Assembly: GCA_022818135.1 (NCBI GenBank)
Contig: JAFMSR010000003.1
Location: 9,527,976 to 9,591,975, forward strand
From: Saxidomus purpurata
Taxonomy: Eukaryota > Mollusca > Bivalvia > Venerida > Veneridae
Length of the DNA stretch: 64,000 bases
Direction of reading: 5' to 3'
Below, one piece after another: positions 1 through 10,077 of this stretch (the stretch's first letter is position 1; each line of letters starts with the position of its first letter). The notes under the pieces are model-generated. The model did not search any database. It had not been told where the DNA came from and was given only the letters and a program-made list of their open reading frames with translations. A program made the position numbers and the translations under genes.

Positions 1-1299
1 GAGTCGAAATGTAAATTAGTGCTTACAACTGTACAAATTCAATAAAATTAACACCAGGTGTTATATTTTGTACATGTTTTTTAATTCATATAAGTTATTT
101 TGATAAAGAATATCATTTACCGTTCTTATAAATAAAGAGAAATATAAATTTCGTTAATAGAAATCCATTCTCAGACTGTCGGACATGTTTAAAATGCGAC
201 TCACATAACGGTCTTATTGCGGTCCTATAACGGAAAGCGCAGCTCAGCGGAAATGTTTTGATTTTTGTTAATAGATACTTTATATAACTTGAAATAACTT
301 CTAAAGTAATGTATGTTATTGTGATGTAAAGTTAGATTTTATGAATAAATGTAGTTAAAACTGCTTCTGTGCGATACAAAGGGATACTAGTTAATATGCT
401 GTTTGTCTTACATTTCAAATGATTATGAACGAATCCGTCTATGCAACTCCTGTAAAACATTCGCTCATTTCAAGTAGATAATAGTGTATGAAAAACTATC
501 CAATCACTTTACGGAGAGCTATTAAAATGGAAAAACATGTTTGGCGGAGTATTTTATGTCTGCATTACTGTTTCGTCTTGTATTTCTTTTCATTTGATTA
601 AAAATTAACAAACCTACATCCATTTTTCTTTGTTAGGCCATAAACACATCCGGGGCCAGTGTCATGACAGAACTGTCAAAAACCACATGTGTATGCGAAG
701 CGGTGTAATGATAATTAGTAATATATTCCGACTACTGAGTATAGAAAATGGGTAAGAATTATGTGGAACAACAATTCTTTATGAAGTTTAACATTTGCAA
801 AATAACAGTATGTAGTCATTTTTCTTACAGACATAGTACATGTCAAAAGATTACAATATAGACTTGTGTTTTGCTGCATCAGCAGGCTGATGAAATTACC
901 CGATCAGGCTTTAAAAAATCAGCTTTTTAAAAAATAATTCTTTTTTGTTCATTTACAAAATATATCTACAGTAGGATGATAAAACATGTTTAATAAAAAA
1001 ACGAATTGTTAATGTTTTTTGCAAAAAAAACTTGCGAATTGTCAGAAAAGACATTTTTAGTAGTTGTGGCTTTCATAACTAAAATTGGTCTTGTATTTAG
1101 CTTGTTTGAAAATTCCGGAGTTTTACTATTCACTCGCATGCAAATTTCAATTTTCAACCCGTTTTTAATGCCTATTGAACTGATAAAGTGTTACATATTT
1201 CAGTCTTCAAATCAAGATATTTCCCCTGCAACCCGATGAATTCTGTCATATGTCCCATGTATCAATACAATCCCGGTTTATTACTTCTCCATTTATAGT
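1..1299. other. AT-rich sequence, no gene recognised
   Basis: Only short chance frames with no family resemblance. No repeat unit stands out. Confidence 0.5.
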
Positions 1300-1660
1300 T
1301 TTATACCCCAGCAGACCAATGTATATGTACTAACACAGGCGCGTACTTGCATTAACACAGCCCTATGTATCGGACCCCACCTTTGTGTCCACGTATCTAC
1401 ATGAACTCAGTCCCGTGTCCTCTACTATTAAATAAGCTCTGGTAACACAATTTCTATAGGTATTATCACAGCCCTGGGGATTCAGCCCCGTGCCCTGTCT
1501 TTTTGTAATGATACACGTCTTTCGGTCATACAGGCGGGCACTTTACTAAGAACCTAACCGTCGTTCCTGGAGAAAAAACAGTACTGTACCCCTATCCTCC
1601 GTAAGAAACTGCCAACTCTTTCACATGAAGAGCCATGTTTGGTAGCAGGGCTCGAACCTA
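1300..1660 (+). repeat. Left inverted arm of foldback element
   Basis: Imperfect reverse complement of 5930-6282, with repeated CCCGTGTCC/ACACAG units. Confidence 0.72.
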
Positions 1661-1735
1661 TGACTCTCAATCTCTGAGAGGTTACAGCGGTTTTAAGATA
1701 GTGACCAGTAGACCACGGAGGCAGACCTAATCATA
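1637..1735 (-). repeat. tRNA-derived SINE-like fragment
   Basis: On the minus strand, GGTTCGAGCCC (box B type) and an upstream box A-like stretch (GTGGTCTACTGGTCAC) have tRNA-like spacing. It lies at the inner edge of the left foldback arm. Not an intact tRNA gene. Confidence 0.5.
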
Positions 1736-1739
1736 AGTA

Positions 1740-2560
1740 TACGGTATACTTAAAAGGCGGCTGTGATAACTGAGGATACGGGGTTGAGTTGATACGTCCA
1801 GAAGTAGTGAAAATTGGGGCTGTGGTGCATACTTTAAGAAGCTGTGCTACCAGGGCTATATGGTTATTGGAGGACACGGGACTGTGTCCGTTAGGCTGCG
1901 AAGATACTTAAGAAATAGATGTAACCAGGACTGCATTGATTGCAAACGGTACGGTGATGAGTTTATTTGGCTGCGGGGATATACAGGGAGGATTGTTTTT
2001 ATACAAATGAAATGTATAATACTTCGGAGATACGTAAAAGGGAGTAATCAGGACCACTGAGATATTTTGGGGAAGAATTAGTCCACAAGGCTTCAGGGAT
2101 ACACGGTTAGCGCGGTAACCAGGGTCTTTGTTGATATGTGAAAACATGCACTAAGTTCTTGGAACTCTAAAGATACTTTGTGAAGCGGTGTAAATAGTCG
2201 ATACGCTTTGGGTACCTATGAACTAGGGCTTGCTGTCATTTTTGATGAGATGGCGATATCACAATGGGTATGAAATACAACGGAACGATTTCACGGGGTT
2301 TCAGACTTTCAGTGGCATATGTACGTTGGTTCTAAATGTGCTCGAGTTGTGGTGGCGCATGTGCTGCCAGGGGCTGCGTTGATACTACTTTAACGTCAGT
2401 GGATGAAGAGATACGATTACTAAGTGTTGCTACCATGGTCCGCATTGAACACACGACTTAGTTTGCGGGGCTGCGAGGAAACTAAGAAACACGGGATGAC
2501 AATACCAGGATATACGGAACTGTATTATCTTGGATGCTGGGAGCATCCCCAGAAATATCT
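1740..2560 (+). repeat. Degenerate GC-rich subrepeats inside foldback element
   Basis: Recurring variants of GATACGGGGCTG, AACTAAG and TAACCAGG at irregular 35-50 bp spacing. Divergence is high. The small open frames here are by-products of the repeats. Confidence 0.55.
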
Positions 2561-3234
2561 TCAGATTCATCGGCTTATCGGCGAAATTGTCTCCCTTGAA
2601 AGCAGCTTATCGGGTTTATCGATTAAGCGTTATCGGTCAATTTATACACATTGAAATATAGAGGAGTAAAATCTTTAACCCATCATAAAGTAATAAAATC
2701 ATAATCTGACAATATTTATTAAGTTATTGAAGTAATCGCATTCTTTCCACTTTATTCCAATTCATTTTTATCAAAATAAATTGATATCTTCTTGCTTCCC
2801 TATTGATTTTAAACTATTTGTAAATATTTTTGCATCAAATCGCATTGACTTCAATGGAAATGTGCGTTTCTTTAAGCTTCACATGAGGTTTTCATTTAAG
2901 ATATTTACATATTTATACTAACTGACAATATTTATTAAGTTATTGAAGTAAACTAGAAAGTTGTATCTTCACTTAGATGTTTTTATTTTTAAGTTATTTG
3001 TATGTCTTCTTGCTTCCCTAAACGTTTGAAAATAACGGTTTTAACTGATTTTACCAAATTACAGCTTTAGTCACCTGTATTGACGAATGTTGTGACTGGT
3101 TATATCACGGACCTTATGTTATATAGGTCCGTGGTTAAATCAAGCATCACAGTTTTACCTGTTTTTAGAGTTTTATAAAGATTTATAAAAATGTAATAGT
3201 TGTGTTGGTCAAATTTTTTAGATAATTATGCCAA

Positions 3235-4660
3235 AATTTTACATCTTAAATGAAAGCCGCTATAAAGCTTTATTCTGTTATGAAAAAGTGATCGGCTCAT
3301 CGAAATTTAATGCAATAAAATAACATAATATTAGCACATGAAAAAAATTCCCGGCGGAAAAAGGTGAGTAGTGATGAATGAAGACTACATTTGTTTATAA
3401 GTTTATGTCTAACTTCTTTTTAATTTTTTAGATAAAAATTTAGATTGAATCTAAAAATATGACTGTGCAACATATTTATCTTAGATTATTTCATCATCAG
3501 ATCGAGTACAGTTCTGTGGATCATATTCTCATACATGTATTTACAAGATAATAAACAATTAAAATATGATGCATCTTTAAAGTTGTCCTTTCTGTTTGTA
3601 GTTTATGCAAAATAATAAAGAAAAATTAAAAATCAAAACTAATACAGTTATAAAAACGTCCGAGGTATGCTAGGACAGTCTTTAATCTGTTTCCTCGCCT
3701 CTGGCAATAACAACACGATGTCAATTAACAGGGATAATTTTGACACGATTGATTGTAAAACTGTTGTATCTCAACATAAACAAAAGAAGCAGATACAGTT
3801 CTTCAATTCTCAACTTTCGAAGCGTATGTCATTTACGTTGCATTTGGCCGTTACTTGAAAAATTTAAATTATACCCTCGGGGAAAACTATTTTTGGTCAA
3901 TTTATTATATTAAAAGTTTGTGGCATAGGAAACGTTAATTATTTTAACGGTGTTTTAGGTATTTGATATTACCATATTTACATGTTATATAAAAACTGCT
4001 ATATAGCTTTTATCTGTCTTGAAAATGTGATCGATCGGTTCATCGCAATTTAATGCAATACAATTACACAATATTAGCACATTAAAATGATTTCCCGTCG
4101 GACTGCATTTTGTTCATTAATTTATGTCATACTTTTTTTTTTTTTTAAAATAAAATTTAGATTGAATCTAAAATATGTTTTTATGATTGTTCAACCATAG
4201 ACATAGAATATTCTATGTCTCTCGTGCAACATATTTATTTTAGATTATTTTATCACCAGAGCGTGTAAAGTTCTCATACATGTATGTCCAAGATTATTAA
4301 AATAAAGTATTATGCATCTGTTTGTAGTTTATGCAAAATAAGCACATTTAAATCAAATTTAATACAGTTATAAAATCGTCCATGGACACTCTTTAATCTG
4401 TTTTCCGCCTCTGGCAATAACACCACCAATTAACAAAGATAATTATGACACGATGTAAAAACTGTTGTATCTCAACATAAACAAAAGAAGCAGATACAGT
4501 TCTTCTATTCTAAACTTTCGAAGTGTATGTCATTTACGTTGCATTTGGCCGTTACTTGATAAATGTATATCATACCCTCGGGGAAAACTCTTTTTGGTCA
4601 ATATATTATAATATCTAAAGATTGTAGCATAGGAGACGGTAATTATTTAAACCGTGACTT
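3235..4660 (+). repeat. Direct tandem duplication, period about 740 bp
   Basis: Two diverged copies, about 3235-3960 and 3965-4660. Matching landmarks: AATATTAGCACAT at 3327 and 4069; AACTGTTGTATCTCAACATA at 3758 and 4459; CCCTCGGGGAAAACT at 3873 and 4574. No coding content recognised. Confidence 0.8.
4199..4220. repeat. Perfect 22-bp palindrome
   Basis: Eleven bases (AGACATAGAAT) followed immediately by their reverse complement. Present in only one of the two 740-bp repeat copies, so inserted or generated after that duplication. Confidence 0.85.
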
Positions 4661-5209
4661 GGTAACAAATCAAAACGACATTTTGATGTTGTAATTACAA
4701 AGTAATTAGAAACAACTGGTACACAAGTGTAAACAAATTATTTAAGCAAAAATCTTGAATTTTTATTTCAAAATCAGTATTTGCAGTATATTTGTTACGA
4801 GGTTTTTGCATTAATTTCGGACACACAATTTAATAGTAACGATTGCATGTACATATGTACAAAGAATGGCTTTTACAAATGCATTTTCATTCGGTCCCGA
4901 AAAATCAGACAATAAAGATTGAAAAAAATTCGAATTATTTCTTGATTTCCTTTTATTTAATTTTCGTCGTAGTATTGATATTTATGGCTCATTTTGAATA
5001 AAACTTCGAGAAAACAATCCGAGGTCGAAATGAATATCTTGACCCAACCAGTGCGTGGTCAGTTCACGCTTGGATAAAGACAGCTGATAAGACAAAAATC
5101 CAATAATCGATAGCGCTCAACGAGTGACTTTTTTGGTGTAAAGGGAAACAATCCATTTTCCCACAGGCCTTATAAGCAAGGGGCAATACTCTGTTTACAA
5201 TGGCGCTCC

Positions 5210-5925
5210 ATTTCTGGCCATGACTATGGGATACGGGGCGATCTTCATGAGACTGCAGGGAAACTAAGAGTGCAGGTCTAACTTTACGCGGAATCGGGGT
5301 AACTAGGTGTCGCGGGGCTAACTTCACGGGGCTTCGCGGAAACATTATGTTACGAGGCAGACTTCACATGACTGCGGGGGAACTAAGTGCTACAGGGCTA
5401 ACTTTTCACGGGCCGTGTGGAAACTATGGGGATACGGGGCTAACTTCACAGGGCTGCTTGGCTAACTTCCTACTAGCAAGCGAGTGGGAAGTTTCCCCTT
5501 AGCCCCGTGAAGTTAGTCCTGTGGCATATAGTTTCCACGCGGCCCGTGAAGTTAGCCCCGTAGAACATAGTTTTCCCGCAGCACCGTGAAACCTAGTTTC
5601 CCCGAAGCCCCGTGAAGTTAGTCCAGTGGCACCTAGTTTCCGCGCAGCCTCGTGAAGTTTGTCCCGTATCTCCTAGTTTTTCTGCAGCCCCGTATTCCAT
5701 AGTCTCCAAGCATCCCAGTTAATTCAGTTCCGTGGTATCCTTACGACCAGTGGTCACCCCATGGTCACCACGCAGTCACCCTGTGTCCCTTAGTTTCCTC
5801 GAGTCCCCGCGAGTTAAGCCACGTGTTCAATGCGGACCCTAGTAACACAACTTCCACAGGTAATAGAATCCCCTCAGTCCTGTATCTAGTGCCGTAATAG
5901 TAGTATCAACGCAGCACCCGGTAAC
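5210..5925. repeat. GC-rich subrepeats in opposed orientation
   Basis: 5210-5475 carries units such as ACGGGGCTAACTTCACAGGG in plus orientation. 5490-5925 carries the same units reversed (CCCCGTGAAGTTAG). The turn at about 5476-5490 is the centre of an imperfect palindrome. Confidence 0.7.
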
Positions 5926-5929
5926 ACCA

Positions 5930-6282
5930 TGGCTCTTCATGTGAGAAAGTTGGCAGTTTCCTACGGAGGGTAGGGGTCCAGAGCTGGTTTTTCCAAAGAG
6001 CTATGATTAGGTACTAAGGAAACAGCCCTCCTGTATCACCAAAAGACGTGTATACTTATGGAAGCAATATAACAAGGGCCTTACCGATAGAAGAGGACAC
6101 AGGGCTGAATTCTCGGGGTTGTGATGATACATATAGAAACGCGCTGCATTGATATTAGAGGGCACGGGGTTCAGTTCATATTGATACAGGGACACAATGG
6201 GGTGGTCTGAAACCCTGGGCTAATGCATGTTAATGCAAGTAGTGTGCGCCTGTGTCAGTACATTGGGCTGCTGGGATATGAA
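5930..6282 (-). repeat. Right inverted arm of foldback element
   Basis: Pairs with 1300-1660. Includes GGTTTTTCC and AAAGACGTGTATAC blocks that mirror 1505-1580. Confidence 0.72.
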
Positions 6283-6357
6283 GTCCGGAACTATCAAGAC
6301 AAGCTAAAAACGAATCAGTGATTCACACTACTGTAAATCGAATGAAGGGTGTATATG

Positions 6358-6430
6358 TGGGCTAGTTTAAACGCATTAGACTAGTAATCCAAAACACCTA
6401 TGTTCGATCTCCCGCTTCTTCAACAACAAA
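6358..6430 (+). repeat. tRNA-like SINE fragment (weak)
   Basis: GGGCTAGTTTAAACGC followed by ATGTTCGATCTCCCGC gives box A/box B-like spacing. Short and unaccompanied by a recognisable SINE body. Confidence 0.35.
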
Positions 6431-6754
6431 ACTAACTTTCTTTAATGATAAACCTTGAATCAATTTGTCCATTTGTCGTTTCTATACACCGGCCATGTAA
6501 AAGAACCAGGTTGTCTTTGAAACTGCTACAGTTTTATATATACAAGTGTACGTCATTTTGTCATATGAAATTATACTTGCCCGGGACATAGTCCATAACC
6601 GTTGAATGGATTGACTTGATACTTTACACACTGGTAGAGAACACTGAGAGAAAGGACAGTAATCAAATACAATAACTCTGCATTTCGCAAATATTCAGTT
6701 ATATATTGGATGGAAGGGGTAGTATATGGGAGCTTGTTGGTCGGTTGGGGTTGG

Positions 6755-7270
6755 TCTATTGCTATTGCCAAATTCACGTTTTTGCTACTGCTACTGCCAG
6801 CTACTACTACTTCTGCCAACTTCACGTTTTTGCTACTGCTACTGCTACTGCCAACTTCACGTTTTTTGCTACTGCTACTGCTACTGTCAACTTCACGTTT
6901 TTGCTACTGCTACTGCTACTGTCAACTTCACGTTTTTGCAACTGCTACTGCTACTGCCAACTTCACGTTTTTGCTACTGCTACTGCCAACTTCACGTTTT
7001 TGCTACTGCTACTGCTACTGCCAACTTCACGTTTTTACTACTGCTACTGCTACTGCCAACCTCACGTTTTTGCTACTGCTACTGGCAGCTACTGCTACTG
7101 CCAACTTCACGTTTTTGCTACTGCTACTGCTACTGCCAACTTCACGTTTTTGCTACTGCTACTGGCAGCTACTGCTACTGCCAACTTCACGTTTTTGCTA
7201 CTGCTACTGCTACTGCCAACCTCACGTTTTTGCTACTGCTACTGGCAGCTACTGCTACTGCCAACTTCAT
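6755..7270 (+). repeat. CTG/ACT-rich tandem array with variable-length units
   Basis: About 15 units of GCCAACTTCACGTTTTTGCT followed by a variable number of ACTGCT triplets, some units adding GGCAGCTACTGC. All three forward frames stay open through the array, which explains three overlapping open frames of about 200 codons; they are not genes. Confidence 0.9.
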
Positions 7271-7487
7271 ACCGATCCACTGTTGGGACTCCACGTACGT
7301 AAAATATGGATCTGAATAAAAATAATTTCAGCAACTCCAGTACAGAATTCTATTGGACTGCCACGTGGTACACATTTATTTCACATCATATGAAATATAA
7401 CCAATAGCCTTTTGGCATCTGTACCCCATTACAATTCCGTATTGGACTCATTGAACTTGTTCAGATCCGTATTGGGAAGCGCGTGTA

Positions 7488-7520
7488 GTCCCGATATACA
7501 TGTGACACCCATATCGGGAC
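7488..7520. repeat. Short hairpin
   Basis: GTCCCGATATA and TATCGGGAC flank a short loop, about a 9-bp stem. Function unknown. Confidence 0.45.
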
Positions 7521-8299
7521 CCCGTCAACACTATAATAGATATGATTAGAAATTTAGGATAGACAATCTTATATTCAATCTATTGTTTAGGAGTTACGTA
7601 TTCTATAAACAAATTACGAGTCATCCGAAACAAACAAAAGCATGGAGATCACTCAAGAAAATGACTGTACAACATTTAATTGTGAAATAAACATAGCGTT
7701 ATAGGTATTCATTTTCTGAGTTAGACCATTTTTTCTCCATTAAATCAGTTTTGAAAAGTTGATTTTCAGTTTTTGTCACTTGTCCTACCATTTCAGTATT
7801 TCACATTCAGTTCCCATACAACCTGATGTTATAAGTCAGAATATAAACTTTTATATTATTTGAATAACCATCCTTCCAAAAACGTTAAATAATTACAAAC
7901 TCAAAATCTACAACAGGACTGTTTCTGTATCTGTTTAGTACCTGGTAGCCGTACCCAAAAGATCTTAGAATTTAGATACAGTTGTGACCCCTTCGCTTGC
8001 TTGTCAATTTCCTTTGTAATTGCATGCAGTTGATAATGTCATATGTTTGAATCCTGTAAATGTTTTATCTAAAACCATTTAAGTGCATGAGGATTTATAA
8101 GACATATAAGACCCCTAAGTACAGCATCTTTCTATCATGATTATCAGTCCTGCAAAACTACCCTTTGTTTTGAAGATGTATGATACAAAAATACAGAAAA
8201 GAAAGTCCTGTTCACGTGAGTGGAACATGTGATATAAGCTAGTATGCATTGCAAGAAAACTCCATTCACTTTTCGTTTCAGCCTTCACTTCAAACTTGT

Positions 8300-8500
8300 A
8301 ATAGGGATTATTTTTTCACACCATATGAACCATTGTTTCTTTTGCAAATTAGATTTATTATTCTGTATGAATGCCGAATATACGTATCATCCAATTCACC
8401 CAAAACAGCCCAAAACATGAAGATCACTAAACAAAATGACAGTAGAAATTTAATTTTGAAATAAACATATTGATATGGGTATTCATTTTCTTTCCTTGGA
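8300..8500 (+). other. 5' flank shared with copy 2
   Basis: Blocks such as CACACCATATGA, TTTCTTTTGCAAATTAGAT and GATATGGGTA recur at 47950-48110, showing that the gene duplication included sequence upstream of the start exon. A related block also occurs at 7660-7720. No promoter motif is assigned. Confidence 0.7.
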
Positions 8501-9145
8501 TCATAATTCATGTTTGATGATGTTCTTACATGGAAATACACATGCAGACGTATCTTTCTGTATTTATTCGGAGATCGGCTTGACTTGCAATATTTGTGAT
8601 CACTCCTTTATCCGGGTATCCTACACTGAAACCAGCCTCTGCTCAAATGAAACTTATTTAGAACAAACAAAGTACATGTATTACTATACACCCGAGTATC
8701 ATTTATAGAATGTTATGATGAGGGTATGAATGACAGCCAAACAATGCAGTCAAGTTCGTCCGTTTACTCAATCATCTTTAAATATAGGTTCAGTTGAATA
8801 GCAAATACAGAACACTGATACATGAAATAATGTAGAATACAACTGTCACGAAGTTGAACACCACATTTTGAACACCACATTAATTTTGTTTATATGTTAT
8901 ATGTCTTTGTTCCTAAGTATATGTTCTGTCCATGTCTCTTGTATATATATCTGTTGTATTTGTCAGTATATGTAATATTACAGGCCATACATCCTTTACC
9001 AGACCATACATCCTATAAATCCCACTCATTTAATTTTTCTTCATCCACATTAACATTCATCTCATTTCATTACCTAACGACTAATTTTGCATGACGGGCC
9101 TCTTTCACGATTTTTGACATTCCCGGGTTTTCACCCGGCGCATGC

Positions 9146-9439
9146 GCACTTGGAATACAGTCGATATGGCTTACGCCTGACTTTTTCTTCTTTCCACCAG
9201 AAATTATTTATTTCCTTGTGTAATTGTGCCTCTGCAGGTAATTAGTTGTTTCATTTCATTTGTTCATCTTATTTGCTTTCGTTTCATGCTATTTGTTAGC
9301 ATTGCGCGCCTGTAATATTGTAATGATATGCATTTTCATGCATTGGGCACTTGGAATACAGTCGATATGGCTTACGCCTGACTTTTTCTTCTTTCCACCA
9401 GAAATTATTTATTTCCTTGTGTAATTGTGCCTTTGCAGG
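9146..9439 (+). repeat. Pair of 93-bp direct repeats, period 201 bp
   Basis: 9146-9238 and 9347-9439 are nearly identical (ACTTGGAATACAGTCGATAT ... TTTGCAGG), with one visible mismatch near the end. About 110 bp of unrelated sequence lies between. Recent duplication about 500 bp upstream of the copy 1 start exon. Confidence 0.88.
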
Positions 9440-9918
9440 CCTGGTAAACACATGCCCTATCACAGAACAGAAAGTAAACCTACGACACAACAATTCATCT
9501 CCCAGAAAGGTGTAATCATTTCTCCAGTTTTAAGCATAGAACATATAAAAAAGAAACATGTAATATCAGATGGACAAATACACACGTAACAATGCAAGAT
9601 GGGATGTCAGAAGGCTCAATGTAATTTTTGCATCAAAACTGTTCCATACCAGAGTTTATTTGGTCATGTGTCACGGTGAATTGAGTACGGGTAAACCGAA
9701 TAAAAAATAAGGTACAGTCATAAAATTCATGCCCGAGATAATTTAGTATTATAAAGGCGACCAGCACATGCATGGATATGATATATACATTATTATATAA
9801 ATATTTAAATGCTTGAAAATCAATGAGAAACTAATTATCAATTTTGTGGCGTCACATGGTTTACATGATCATAACGTAAAAAAAAGACTTTTATCTTTTT
9901 TTTTCCATTCAACCGTAG

Positions 9919-10077
9919 GTGTTAGTTACATCCAGCAAAATGAAAACATGTGGAATTTGGCTAATAAGAAGAAAACTACGGCTACGTAGAATTTCATTAT
10001 TTCTTATTGCAGCTGGATTATTAGTAGTATTACATGTTACTATGGATTTAACGTCAAGTACAGAGCATTTTGAGATG
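9919..10077 (+). CDS. GNPTAB: Copy 1 exon with start codon and signal anchor
   Basis: The ATG at 9940 starts MKTCGIW. A basic stretch (RRKLRLRR) precedes a hydrophobic segment at residues 18-33, as in a type II Golgi protein. The exon ends in GAG ATG before the donor GTAAGT at 10078, phase 0. A pyrimidine-rich tract ending in TAG at 9918 looks like a splice acceptor, so 9919-9939 is probably 5' UTR joined to an upstream noncoding exon that I cannot locate. Copy 2 has the same arrangement, which supports this start. Confidence 0.85.

Larger units (their letters stand above)
1300..6282. mobile_element. Foldback-type element with long, repeat-rich inverted ends (about 5 kb)
   Basis: 1300-1660 is repeated in reverse complement at about 5930-6282: for example CCGTAAGAAACTGCCAACTC at 1598 against GAGAAAGTTGGCAGTTTCCT at 5942, and CAGACCAATG at 1312 against CATTGGGCTG at 6261. 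Inner parts hold degenerate GC-richer repeats (GATACGGGGCTAACTTCAC type) in both orientations, with a switch near 5480. No transposase frame is seen. Probably a non-autonomous DNA transposon. Confidence 0.7.
7271..9918. other. Upstream region of copy 1
   Basis: No coding exon recognised. Contains the hairpin at 7488, the flank shared with copy 2 (8300-8500) and the 93-bp duplication. A noncoding first exon and promoter probably lie here, but I cannot place them. Confidence 0.45.

Noticed and set aside
6706..7319. Three overlapping frames of about 200 codons
   Set aside because: Low-complexity CTG/ACT array open in every forward frame.
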